From assembly GCF_037200945.1 (NCBI RefSeq), contig NZ_JBBCGP010000001.1:2292501-2356500 (forward strand): a stretch of DNA of 64,000 bases. The letters run 5' to 3'. The DNA is from Methylovirgula sp. GTDB lineage: Bacteria; Pseudomonadota; Alphaproteobacteria; Rhizobiales; Beijerinckiaceae. Numbering within the stretch: the first letter of the stretch is position 1; each line of letters opens with the position of its first letter. A program made the position numbers and the translations under genes. This document shows positions 45,578-54,422 of this stretch, in pieces. The notes below the pieces were generated by a model. It made no database searches. It was given only the letters and a program-made list of their open reading frames with translations, and was not told where the DNA came from.

Positions 45578-46624
45578 ATGATGACTAGCGCGAGCAAATA
45601 CGGACTGTTTTCATATCGGGATACCAACAATATAGGGGACGAAATACAAAGTGTGGCCGCGCGCCAGTTTCTTCCGACGGTTGATAGTTTTATTGAGCGG
45701 GAGGAAATGGATCAGTTTTGTCCCGAGGATTTGATACCAAGAAAACTGATTGCGAATGGCTGGTATATGCACGCGCCGGAACATTGGCCTCCCAGCGCCT
45801 ATCTGGACCCGCTTTTTATTTCCATGCACATCTCTCAGGAGCCAGGACTCTACTCCGGGCTATGCGCCTCGAAGATTTTGCTTGCTCCGCAAACTGTAGA
45901 TTATCTGAAGACGCGTGGCCCCATCGGCGCGCGCGACGAGCACACGGTTAGAATATTGCGTGCTGCGGGCGTGGAGGCATATTTTTCCGGATGCCTCACG
46001 TTGACGCTAGAGCGCAGGCCGGTCGAGCGCGATTATGACCTTGTTGTTGTCGTGGACCTGCCGCTGGACGTCATCTCTTTCATAAGGGAAAAGACGAAAA
46101 AGAATATAATAGCGGTCAAGCATTGCGACCTTAATATCAAGGAGCAGGATGACCGGTTTCAGTTGGCCGAGGTGTTGCTCGGAATATATTCCAAGGCGCA
46201 TTGCGTAGTTACGAGCCGGTTACATTGTGCCCTTCCTTCGCTGGCGATGGGGACGCCTGTTCTTTTATTGGACTTCGCGCAGGATCAATATCGTTTTGAT
46301 GGCTTACGAGATCTATTGCATCACGCCGATGCTCAAGATTTTCTGAAGGGCCTTTGTCGGTATGACGTCAATCACCCGCCTGCCAATAAAGGAATGCACG
46401 AAGAGCTGCGCAACAAATTGCGCGAGCGGGTGAGTGCATTTGTGGGGGCGCCTGTCCAAATCAATCCCACACAGGATCTCGCGCGTCAGCTTCGTACGAG
46501 CGAGTTCATAAAATGGGAGCTGTCGAAAGCTCTAAAGAGGAGGCTGCACGAAGCTAAGATCTTTCGCGGCGAGGTGCCAGCCTCGGCCTCAGTCAAGGGC
46601 AGGGAGTATGTTACGAGCGAATAG
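45578..46624 (+). CDS. Polysaccharide pyruvyl transferase family protein
   Basis: A 348-residue protein of the polysaccharide pyruvyl transferase family, which adds ketal-linked pyruvate to sugars or has related transferase roles. The family N terminus is seen in YRDTNNIGDEIQSVAARQFL, and the C-terminal nucleotide-sugar-like site in SRLHCALPSLAMGTPVLLLD. The ATG at 45578 is chosen; the frame is open from a TTG at 45536. It directly follows fliP and its codons are more A/T-rich than those of the flagellar genes, hinting at transfer. A role in decorating flagellin or a cell-surface glycan is inferred from position. Confidence 0.8.
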   Translation: MMTSASKYGLFSYRDTNNIGDEIQSVAARQFLPTVDSFIEREEMDQFCPEDLIPRKLIANGWYMHAPEHWPPSAYLDPLFISMHISQEPGLYSGLCASKILLAPQTVDYLKTRGPIGARDEHTVRILRAAGVEAYFSGCLTLTLERRPVERDYDLVVVVDLPLDVISFIREKTKKNIIAVKHCDLNIKEQDDRFQLAEVLLGIYSKAHCVVTSRLHCALPSLAMGTPVLLLDFAQDQYRFDGLRDLLHHADAQDFLKGLCRYDVNHPPANKGMHEELRNKLRERVSAFVGAPVQINPTQDLARQLRTSEFIKWELSKALKRRLHEAKIFRGEVPASASVKGREYVTSE

Positions 46625-46877
46625 AGTGCCGGTTTAGCAATCGCTCTTCTTGGTACTCTATCGACATATTCCGCTGGCGAGATCGGGTACGCTGCCACGC
46701 GCTACTCATGCTTTATAGTCCCGCTCAAACAGGACAGCCTCCAGCAATCCTTGCGCTGTATAAGAATTAAGAGGGCGATGTTCCTCGTGCGTATGCGCGT
46801 CGCTGCACGCAGTTACGATATCGTCGTGAGCCGGTCGCGCGATGGGACAAATTGAGGCAAAAGGGCGGGGTGAAGAA

Positions 46878-47453
46878 ATGGTGGATGATGTCGAATTGGC
46901 TAACACCAAGTTCGCTGCGCCGTCAGTGTCCAATATCAAGGCTTACTGGAGTAACGGCTTCAATTTCGATCCCGAATGGGATGGGCGCGCGCATTTGGCG
47001 GCGGGGCTTCTGAAGGTCGACGAGAAGATTGTCTGCGATATCGGATGCGGTCCCAGGCAGGCACTCCGGAATTCGTTATCGAAAGAAAGCACATATATTC
47101 CGCTGGACTTGAAACAATGGACTGCCGATGTTCATTTCTGTGATCTAAATACGGGTAATCTCCCCGGTCATTTGATCCGATCGGCTGACGTTGTTTTTAT
47201 GCTCGGAGTTTGCGAATATTTGGTGGATTTACACAAATCGTTTATTTTGCTGGCCGAATCTTGCCGAACTCTGATTGTCTCCTACTGCTCGACCGATTTG
47301 GATAACGCAAGATCGCCTTTATGGATCAATTCTTGCTCTGGACCTGAGTTTGGTTCTCTCCTTGGACGTGCTGGGTTCCAAGTCGATCGCTCACTCTCGT
47401 ACAAGCCCGGTCAATACATTATGCGTGCGTCTCTGCAGGCGGGGGAGCTTTGA
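46878..47453 (+). CDS. Class I SAM-dependent methyltransferase
   Basis: A 191-residue methyltransferase of the seven-strand type. Motif I is VCDIGCGPR at residues 52-60, the acidic second strand is PLDLKQW, and motif IV lies around ADVVFMLGVCEYL. The ATG at 46878 has GGGGTGAAG just upstream; an ATG at 46842 is the alternative. About 250 bases before it hold no recognisable gene. It lies between the pyruvyl transferase family gene and the convergent glycosyltransferase gene. The methyl acceptor is unknown; a sugar of a flagellin glycan is plausible. Confidence 0.75.
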   Translation: MVDDVELANTKFAAPSVSNIKAYWSNGFNFDPEWDGRAHLAAGLLKVDEKIVCDIGCGPRQALRNSLSKESTYIPLDLKQWTADVHFCDLNTGNLPGHLIRSADVVFMLGVCEYLVDLHKSFILLAESCRTLIVSYCSTDLDNARSPLWINSCSGPEFGSLLGRAGFQVDRSLSYKPGQYIMRASLQAGEL

Positions 47454-47561
47454 CCGCTCGCTGAGATGTTATCTGGCCGCATTAGCTCCAGCGGGGCAGG
47501 TTGAATTGCGTCCCATATCGATGCGCGTGGGAAGCAAAATCGTCGCTGCCGCTGATACGCG

Positions 47562-49604
47562 TCATTCTGCAGCTTGCTGGGAGAGACTCCCGAATACACC
47601 TTGTATGTTCGCTACAAGAGCCGAATCGATGTGATGGCGCTCAGCGTCATAAGATTCCGGCAGACCGCGCTCGCGGTTCGTGCTGATTGCCCTAAAGTGG
47701 CGGAACATAAATTTCTCGGGTGATACGGGCGTAAACCCGAATCCGGTTATCTCGTGGGTTTTCCATTGCTGCCAAAATTCGCAACGGCTGGGCATGACGC
47801 ACCATTTGTGCGGACATAAGGATGCCTCCGTGTCCGAAAACTGGTAATGCCGATGACGCGGCTTTTGATCGGACGACAGCTCGGGAACATTTGCAATCCA
47901 ACGGCCGGTCAGCATCGTGTAACCGCGTTCGCCGCGTTCTGTGAACGCGAACACGGATTCTCCTTTCGGAGAAACGACGAGTTCATCTATATCGACGTGG
48001 AGGACGCTTCTCGCTTTGGAGAGATAGCGATGACGCGCGTGTTCCAAAACTCCGTATTCGCAATAATCAGAATCCCATTGATTTGCAGGTCCGCCGTTCG
48101 GCCCAAATTTGAACGGCCATGCGACGACTTCAACCTCGATGTCGCTCGCTGCGGACCGAATAGCGTTTTCGATAGCGTCTATCGAATAGGCGGTGCTGGC
48201 GTTGTCGTAGAAAAGGACGCCCGTGATTCCATGTGCTTTGCGATAGAATTTCACCCAATCTGAAATCCACTCCAGATCGTTATTTTTTGACTTGGTAAGG
48301 AGCACCCGTTTATCTGCAAACCGGCTCGAATGGTTTGGCTGAACTTTTAATTCTTTCGTGCCGAATGAGATGTTCTCAACCGTCAGGCGCTCTATTTGCT
48401 CACAATTTTCCAACCAGACCTGCATATTTCGGTCTTTAAGGACGACCTTGCCTGAAAGGCATTCTGCGGACTCGCTCGATGCAAAGTTAAGCTTGGCCAA
48501 TATAGGATCGAGTTTAACGCCGCCAGATGGTCCTAATAAAACGATTTGCTGCCCCGACGAGCTTCGGAAGACGTCGTAAAAGAGGGTATGCGCGTCAAAC
48601 TCCTCAAGATAATACGGCTGCCGAAAGTCAGTCGGCCGTGGCGGTTCGCGGACGATAATGCTGCCGTCGGGGAGCACCCAGCTTGAAAGCTCCGATCGAG
48701 GACCTCCGGCTGATTTGCCGGCCGCGAAAATGATGGGTGCGCGTTCCGTTTGATCGTCCGCCAAGTATTCCCGAGGCCGAGTTAGGCCTTGATGAGATGC
48801 TTGAGAGCTAGCTTGGCTCGGTTGAATGTCGGTTGCTGTGGGTTGATTGGCCGGATTTGGGGGTAAGCGCCGGGCGACGGCATTTCGATGCGTTGGCGAA
48901 AGACCATTGAGCCAGGCGATCAAAGGCTGATGATCGATATTGGGCTTGGCGCCCGGCGGCGGCGCCTCGCCGGCGGCCCGATAAAGCGATTCCCACAGAC
49001 AGTGATAATTGACGGTTTTCTTCCTTAGGACGGTTGCGCGCAACGGCTGAGCCGAAAGCTCCTGATAAAAGATTCGATCGCCGAGGCTTGAAAGTGCGCT
49101 GGGGATGCCAGCGAACCGCGGGATCGCGTAGAACGCGCCCGGAAGAAAAAAGAAGCAGTTCGTGTCGACGTGGCCGGGTTCATCATCCACAATGAGGGTC
49201 GTTTCATCCGGCCGTTTGAAGTTGCGTTGTGCGATGACATAATCATATGGCTCTCCCGAGGGCGCCACGGCGGCCGCAAGGCATTCCGAGAGATGGTTCG
49301 GCTCCAGCCAATTGTCGGCATCTAGAAAACCGATTCCAACATAATCCTCCGCGATGGCGAGGAGCGCGCCGACGCCGCGTGCCGTATTGCCATAATCGCC
49401 GTGCCGACGGTCGAGCCTGATGTGCCGAACTCCAGCGTCGTCCAGCCAATCTTGGGGGAAACCATCGGCGACTACGATATGATCAGCTGCCAAGGATTGC
49501 CGGCGAACGCTGCGTAAGCATCTTTCGAGGAAGAACCGGTCCTCCTTGAAATAGGCGGTCACGATCGCAAACTTGGACTTATTATTTTCTGATGTGATGC
49601 GCAT
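47562..49604 (-). CDS. Two-domain glycosyltransferase (GT2 + GT92-like)
   Basis: A 680-residue fusion. Residues 1-210 form a family 2 glycosyltransferase: FAIVTAYFKEDRFFLERCLR, then GFLDADN with the DxD-type metal site at 95-97. A Pro/Ser/Gln-rich linker (about 245-275) leads to a middle part of unknown fold (about 300-425). Residues 430-660 resemble family 92 (DUF23): LLTKSKNNDLEWISDWVKFY, FYDNAS and a metal site HVDIDE around 536-541. It is read leftward, away from flagellin, sharing a 270-base gap with it. Two transfer steps by one protein, possibly on flagellin, is an inference. Confidence 0.82.
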   Translation of the reverse strand: MRITSENNKSKFAIVTAYFKEDRFFLERCLRSVRRQSLAADHIVVADGFPQDWLDDAGVRHIRLDRRHGDYGNTARGVGALLAIAEDYVGIGFLDADNWLEPNHLSECLAAAVAPSGEPYDYVIAQRNFKRPDETTLIVDDEPGHVDTNCFFFLPGAFYAIPRFAGIPSALSSLGDRIFYQELSAQPLRATVLRKKTVNYHCLWESLYRAAGEAPPPGAKPNIDHQPLIAWLNGLSPTHRNAVARRLPPNPANQPTATDIQPSQASSQASHQGLTRPREYLADDQTERAPIIFAAGKSAGGPRSELSSWVLPDGSIIVREPPRPTDFRQPYYLEEFDAHTLFYDVFRSSSGQQIVLLGPSGGVKLDPILAKLNFASSESAECLSGKVVLKDRNMQVWLENCEQIERLTVENISFGTKELKVQPNHSSRFADKRVLLTKSKNNDLEWISDWVKFYRKAHGITGVLFYDNASTAYSIDAIENAIRSAASDIEVEVVAWPFKFGPNGGPANQWDSDYCEYGVLEHARHRYLSKARSVLHVDIDELVVSPKGESVFAFTERGERGYTMLTGRWIANVPELSSDQKPRHRHYQFSDTEASLCPHKWCVMPSRCEFWQQWKTHEITGFGFTPVSPEKFMFRHFRAISTNRERGLPESYDAERHHIDSALVANIQGVFGSLSQQAAE

Positions 49605-49819
49605 TGGAGTCTCGCCGCGCTGCTGGATGCTGATCGTGCAATCCCTAGCGCGCCAGTCTTACGTCGGCCTGAAGTGCCGGCCGTTCCCAGCAGGCAGCTT
49701 TTGTGGTTTTTCGGGTTGTGGAGTCGTTCTGTTAAGTTTTGCGTAAGCTTCGGCCGATATTGTTCACCACACGGTAGGTTGGGAGCACGCTTCCCAAAGG
49801 CATCATGCCGCCCTGCTGT

Positions 49820-49877
49820 ACCGGTGCAAATCCGGTATGTCCCGATTAATTTGGCCAAACCCAAGGGACATACGATG
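49820..49877 (+). promoter_or_regulatory. Flagellin 5' leader hairpin covering the ribosome site
   Basis: GTATGTCCC (49835-49843) and GGGACATAC (49865-49873) form a perfect 9-bp stem. The 3' arm contains most of the AAGGGA ribosome site and ends one base before the ATG at 49875. A smaller hairpin, ACCGG (49820-49824) with CCGGT (49832-49836), shares two bases with the first arm, so the two may exclude each other. This layout suggests translational control; FlbT, encoded at 63 kb, is a known regulator of flagellin mRNA in related bacteria. Confidence 0.6.
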
Positions 49878-50780
49878 TCTAGTGATCTTCTTACAAACAC
49901 CTCTGCCATGACCGCCCTGCTGTCGCTCAACCAGACGCAGGACAGCCTCAACACCTACGAGAATCAAATTTCGACCGGCCTCGCCATTTCGAGCGCCAAG
50001 GACAACGCGGCCTATTGGTCGATTGCGACTTCGATGAACTCGCAGATCGACAGCCTGGGCGCGGTTTCGAGCTCGCTGTCGGAAAGCTCTTCTTTGCTGA
50101 CGACAATGACCGCGGCCATGAATCAGACGATCTCGGTCCTGGACGCCATCCAGACCGATCTCGCGACCGCTACGGATCTCATAAGTAAGAACGCCGATCC
50201 GGACCAGATTGCCGATACCCAAGATGATATCACCGATCGTATCCAGTCGCTGATCAGCCTTGGTCAGACGACGAACGTCAACGGCACCAACTTCCTCGTG
50301 GCATCGGCCGGTTCGTCCGTGAATCTGCTGTCGTCTTACACTTCGACCGGGGGCGCATCGTTCATCTCCGTCGACACGGGCTCAACGGCTCTGTTCAACG
50401 TGGCTAGCACAGCGGCGACGACGGGTATTCTAGGCTCGACCGGTACCGCTTCGGGCCTGTCGGTCCTCAACTTCAATGTCGTGGGTGCCAGCGCCGCTGG
50501 CGTCGCCAACATGCTGACCGATATCGGGACCGCGCTCACGAACATGACGGCCGCCGCGAGCACCGTCGGCGCCGACCAGAATAATGTGACCGAGCAGCAG
50601 ACCTTCATCTCGAATCTGACGGATTCGCTGACGACGTCGGTCGGTTCGCTGGTCGATGCGGACATGAACGAAGCTTCGACGAAAATTTCGGCTCTGCAGG
50701 TTCAGCAGCAGCTCGGTGTTCAGGCGTTGTCGATCGCCAACTCCAACACCCAGCTTATCCTGAAGCTCTTCGGCCAATAA
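49875..50780 (+). CDS. Flagellin
   Basis: Filament protein of 301 residues. The D0/D1 N terminus reads NTSAMTALLSLNQTQDSLNT and ISTGLAISSAKDNAAYWSIA; the C terminus has SLVDADMNEASTKISALQVQ and ends LKLFGQ. The variable middle is short and rich in Ser, Thr and Ala, offering many O-glycosylation sites. The ATG at 49875 has AAGGGA upstream; the longer frame from 49674 is not plausible. It is the only flagellin in the window, followed by a terminator. Confidence 0.95.
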   Translation: MSSDLLTNTSAMTALLSLNQTQDSLNTYENQISTGLAISSAKDNAAYWSIATSMNSQIDSLGAVSSSLSESSSLLTTMTAAMNQTISVLDAIQTDLATATDLISKNADPDQIADTQDDITDRIQSLISLGQTTNVNGTNFLVASAGSSVNLLSSYTSTGGASFISVDTGSTALFNVASTAATTGILGSTGTASGLSVLNFNVVGASAAGVANMLTDIGTALTNMTAAASTVGADQNNVTEQQTFISNLTDSLTTSVGSLVDADMNEASTKISALQVQQQLGVQALSIANSNTQLILKLFGQ

Positions 50781-50807
50781 TAATTCACGTAAGTTTCCTT
50801 CGCGAGG

Positions 50808-50835
50808 CGGCCGCGCTTACGAGCGCGGTCGTTTT
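50808..50835 (+). terminator. Rho-independent terminator after flagellin
   Basis: A 9-bp GC-rich stem (50808-50816 with 50823-50831, one G-U pair) and the loop TTACGA are followed by TTTT. It lies 28 bases after the flagellin stop and about 65 bases before fliF, so flagellin is probably a single-gene transcript. Confidence 0.7.
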
Positions 50836-50901
50836 CGTTTGAGCAATCCCCGCGCAAGCTTGCCCCCGCACATTGCCTGAAGGTGGCAGCGGAGGCGGGG
50901 A

Positions 50902-52548
50902 ATGGCGGCGCTCGAACAAGCGAGACGCTTCTGGGAAAATCTTATGAAGCTGGGGACGCGGCGGCTTATCGGCCTTGGCGTAACTGGCCTCATGATCTTT
51001 CTTGTGACGGGCCTTGCCGGCTATTATCTCAGCCGGCCGACGCAAGAGCTGCTTTATAGCGGCCTCGATCGGGAAGACGTCAGCCGCATCGCGTCTGCGC
51101 TCAAGGAAGCCAATATCGATTTCGATGTGAGCTCCGACAGCACGTCTGTATATGTGCGCTATGGACAAACCGCGCCGGCGCGCATGTTGCTGGCGGAGAA
51201 AGGGCTGCCAAACAGCCCCAATGCGGGTAACGAACTTTTCGACAAGCTTGGTTCGCTCGGTCTCACGTCCTTCATGCAGCAAGTGACGCGCGTTCGCGCG
51301 CTTGAGGGCGAATTGGCGCGAACGATCCAGCTGATGAGTGCTGTGAAAGCAGCGCGCGTTCATCTGGTGTTGCCAGATGATGGCTCGTTCCGGCGCGAGA
51401 GCGAACCACCATCGGCCTCGGTCGTGGTACGCACGGATGTGCCGGATGATGTTGCTGTCGCCAAAGCGATTCGCCATCTTGTCGCTGCGGCGGTTCCCGG
51501 CATGAAGCCGGAGCAGGTGACGGTGCTTGACACCGATGGAATGCTGCTCGCTTCGGGCGATGACACGGGCGATAGCGCGCCCGGCCAGATGTTGAGCCTG
51601 GAAAAGACCTTCTCCAAAGAAATACAGGATAACATCGGCCGGACTTTGACGCCGTTTTTCGGCTTCACCAATTTCCAGATCAGCGTCGCGACACGCATCA
51701 ATACTGACAAGCGGCAGACGGACGAAACGGTTTTCGATCCCGATTCTCGTGTCGAAAGGTCGGTTCGCGTCGTCAGGTCGAATGAGACTTCGCAGAATTC
51801 GAGCAATCAGCCGGCGACGACCGTCACGCAGAATCTGCCGCCGGAGAAGACGGATTCCGATAACGGTAAGCAATCGAACGAAGAGAATCAGAAACGCGAC
51901 CAGACGACCAATTACGAGGTCTCGTCGAAGACCATTCAGACGATCAGTGGTGGCTTCGCGGTGGAGCACATTTCGGTGGCGGTCCTGGTCAATCGCGCCA
52001 GTCTCCTTGCTTCGCTTGGTGGCAAGCCCACGCAAGAGGCTATCGATAAGCAGCTCGCTGATATCGGACAGATTGTTGCATCGGCTGCGGGTGCAAACAC
52101 GTCGCGCGGCGACACGATCAAAGTTTCGGCCGTGGATTTCGTCGAATCCGGCCGCAATCTTGCCCCCGTCCCGCCGCCCACTTGGCAGGAAATTCTGTTG
52201 CGCCAGACGGGGGCCGTCATCAATGGCGGCGTCATATTGCTTGTGGCGTTCCTGGGTCTCTGGTTCGGCGTGAGGCCGGTCGTAAAGGCTTTGTCGCCGC
52301 CGGCAGGCATTGGCGGATCCGCTGGCTACCTCGGCGCCGACAGCCTCGAACTCCCCGAGCCGTCGCTGCAAATGCCCGAAGGGATGCCGATGTTCTCCGG
52401 CATGGCGCCGGAGCCCAATTTGATCGAAGATCTTACCGACAATAACAAACGCACGCCGGTGAAACGGCTTGAGCAGATCGTTGAATTTGATGAGCAACAA
52501 GCCGTCAATATTCTTAAGCTCTGGATGCGGCAACGGAGTCCAGCATGA
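50902..52548 (+). CDS. fliF: Flagellar MS-ring protein FliF
   Basis: MS-ring protein of 548 residues. There are two membrane helices, at about residues 22-42 and 425-448. The ring-building motifs include LYSGLDREDVSRIASALKEA, TSFMQQVTRVRALEGELART and VHLVLPDDGSFRRESEPPSA. The C-terminal tail that binds FliG ends in FDEQQAVNILKLWMR. AGGCGGGG precedes the ATG. It overlaps the fliH-like gene by 4 bases. In Sinorhizobium fliF lies elsewhere, at the start of the cluster. Confidence 0.96.
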   Translation: MAALEQARRFWENLMKLGTRRLIGLGVTGLMIFLVTGLAGYYLSRPTQELLYSGLDREDVSRIASALKEANIDFDVSSDSTSVYVRYGQTAPARMLLAEKGLPNSPNAGNELFDKLGSLGLTSFMQQVTRVRALEGELARTIQLMSAVKAARVHLVLPDDGSFRRESEPPSASVVVRTDVPDDVAVAKAIRHLVAAAVPGMKPEQVTVLDTDGMLLASGDDTGDSAPGQMLSLEKTFSKEIQDNIGRTLTPFFGFTNFQISVATRINTDKRQTDETVFDPDSRVERSVRVVRSNETSQNSSNQPATTVTQNLPPEKTDSDNGKQSNEENQKRDQTTNYEVSSKTIQTISGGFAVEHISVAVLVNRASLLASLGGKPTQEAIDKQLADIGQIVASAAGANTSRGDTIKVSAVDFVESGRNLAPVPPPTWQEILLRQTGAVINGGVILLVAFLGLWFGVRPVVKALSPPAGIGGSAGYLGADSLELPEPSLQMPEGMPMFSGMAPEPNLIEDLTDNNKRTPVKRLEQIVEFDEQQAVNILKLWMRQRSPA

Positions 52549-53171
52549 TCGCCCGGCCGGTCGCGGAATTTCTCGTCCAAATGGAGTTGGGCGCCAGCGA
52601 GCCGGCCGCTCTGTTCATGCCGACGGACGTGGATTTGGCCCCGGTATGGTCGGAGGAAGCCAAAGACGATCCGCAAGCGCAGATCGATGCCGCGCGCGAT
52701 GAAGGCTATGCCGCCGGCGTTGAAGCGGCAGCGGCAGAACATGCAGCGCAACTCGCACGCGCGCATGAACAATTCGCCACCGAGCTTGCGACAGCGCGCG
52801 AAACTTGGGCGCGTGAGGAGGGCGACAGCCTGCGCGAGCAGCTTGCGACGGCATTGCTCGCGATGGAGGAAACATTCGCCGATGCCGTTGGCCGCGTCTT
52901 GCAACCTTTCGTCGTTGCAGCTTTGCGTCAGCGGATGATCGATAAATTGATTGACGGCGTTCGCACGATTGCCGGGAGCGCCGACAAGATCATGATTCAA
53001 ATTTCCGGGCCAGCCGATCTTCTTGAAATTTTACGTCAACATCTCCAAGCCTCGCCGGCTGCGATCGAATATGTGACGTTGGATAGCGTCGACGTTCGTG
53101 TCGTCGCACAACAAACATCGATCGATACACAGCTTAAGGCCTGGATCGATTTGATCGCCACTGAAGGATAA
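52545..53171 (+). CDS. fliH: FliH-like flagellar assembly protein
   Basis: A 208-residue soluble protein of the FliH/YscL kind, which holds FliI at the export gate. An Ala/Glu-rich coiled region (about 45-105, with ARDEGYAAGVEAAAAEHAAQ) is followed by a C-terminal domain with LRQRMIDKLIDGVRTI and VRVVAQQTSIDTQLKAWIDL. Sequence similarity to FliH is weak, as usual; the position after fliF supports the call. Confidence 0.72.
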   Translation: MIARPVAEFLVQMELGASEPAALFMPTDVDLAPVWSEEAKDDPQAQIDAARDEGYAAGVEAAAAEHAAQLARAHEQFATELATARETWAREEGDSLREQLATALLAMEETFADAVGRVLQPFVVAALRQRMIDKLIDGVRTIAGSADKIMIQISGPADLLEILRQHLQASPAAIEYVTLDSVDVRVVAQQTSIDTQLKAWIDLIATEG

Positions 53172-53174
53172 TGC

Positions 53175-54422
53175 GTGGCCGACAACGAAAAGCATGAAAT
53201 CGTGATCATCAAGCGCTCCAGGGCAAGCGCACACGAGCCACATGGGGGCGCGTGGAAGATCGCTTTTGCCGATTTCATGACGGCGATGATGGCGTTGTTC
53301 CTCGTGCTTTGGCTCGTCAACGCCACCAATACAAAAACAAAAGCGTCGCTCGCGCGTTACTTCAACCCGGTTGATCTTGTCGATATGTCGACTCACAAGC
53401 GCGGGTTACACGATCCCCACAGCGGGCCTGAAACTGATGGAGCCGCCGATGGGGCATCGTTCCCAAAGTCGGCGGACAAGGCGGCGAAAAAGAAAGGCAG
53501 CTCATCGGGGTTTGAAGATGGGGCGGCCGGCCCAAGCGATTCGAAGATCAATCAGGACGCCGTGGCGCGCACCGTCGAGCCGCCCCCGACGCATTCCGAA
53601 GAAGCGCTTTTTAGAGATCCTTACGCCGTGCTCGCCGAAATCGCGGCGTCCGGTTCAAGCGGCCAAGCCGCATCCGGGGAGCAGCTCGATCAGCAGGACA
53701 ACGATTCGAGCGGGTTGACGACGGATACGTACGCCGATCCGTTCAAGCCGGCGGACAAGGCCGCTGAAATGGCGCCGGTTGCCACCACGCCGCCGCCGGC
53801 ACCGCAAGCCGTCCCGCCGCCGCCCGTCTCAACGAGCAATGCGCCTGATAGCAAATCGGCGCCGGATACGTCCCATTCCGCTGCCATTGCAGCGTCTGCG
53901 GCGACTGTGCCCGCGAAAACTGACATCAAGAAGCAGCAGGCGCTCAGCGCCACACAGGTCCTCGCCCTGCAGCTTCAGCAGGAGATCGCCAAGCTCATCG
54001 GTCCTGCCGGGAAAGGTGCCGCAAAACCGGCAATCGAGGTGAAGGCGGTGGATGAAGGCGTGCTGATAAGTCTGACCGATCAAGCAAATTTCGCGATGTT
54101 TGCTATCGGCTCGGCCGAACCGCAGCCGAAGACGGTGCATATCATGGACAAGGTCGCGCGGGCGCTTAAGGGCCTTTCAGGCGACCTCATTGTCGGCGGA
54201 TTTACGGACGGGCGGCCATATCGAACCGGCATCTATGACAACTGGCGGCTTTCGACGGCGCGTGCGCAGATGGCGTATTACATGCTCGTCCGCGGCGGCG
54301 TTGACCAAAAGCGCATCGTGCGAATCGAAGGCTACGCAGATCGTCGGCTGAAAGTGCCGAGTAAACCGCTGGCGGACGAAAACCGTCGCATCGAGATCTT
54401 CCTGAAAGAGGCCAAATCATGA
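53175..54422 (+). CDS. motB: Flagellar motor protein MotB
   Basis: Stator subunit of 415 residues. The single helix contains the proton-carrying Asp33 in FADFMTAMMALFLVLWLVN. A long Pro/Ser/Ala-rich linker (about 70-260) precedes a C-terminal OmpA-like peptidoglycan-binding domain with LIVGGFTDGRPYR, NWRLSTARAQMAYYML and IVRIEGYADRRLK. The start is GTG at 53175. It overlaps motC by 4 bases; motA is 18 kb away, as in other rhizobia. Confidence 0.95.
   Translation: MADNEKHEIVIIKRSRASAHEPHGGAWKIAFADFMTAMMALFLVLWLVNATNTKTKASLARYFNPVDLVDMSTHKRGLHDPHSGPETDGAADGASFPKSADKAAKKKGSSSGFEDGAAGPSDSKINQDAVARTVEPPPTHSEEALFRDPYAVLAEIAASGSSGQAASGEQLDQQDNDSSGLTTDTYADPFKPADKAAEMAPVATTPPPAPQAVPPPPVSTSNAPDSKSAPDTSHSAAIAASAATVPAKTDIKKQQALSATQVLALQLQQEIAKLIGPAGKGAAKPAIEVKAVDEGVLISLTDQANFAMFAIGSAEPQPKTVHIMDKVARALKGLSGDLIVGGFTDGRPYRTGIYDNWRLSTARAQMAYYMLVRGGVDQKRIVRIEGYADRRLKVPSKPLADENRRIEIFLKEAKS

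Noticed and set aside
46625..46877. Possible small gene before the methyltransferase
   Set aside because: Short frames on both strands have no ribosome site or recognisable protein. It may be non-coding or a decayed remnant.
49674..49874. N-terminal extension of flagellin from 49674
   Set aside because: The extension is unlike any flagellin, and the ATG at 49875 has a proper ribosome site and the standard N terminus.
50785..52533. 582-residue open frame on the minus strand
   Set aside because: It is antisense to fliF, has no domain, and covers the flagellin terminator.
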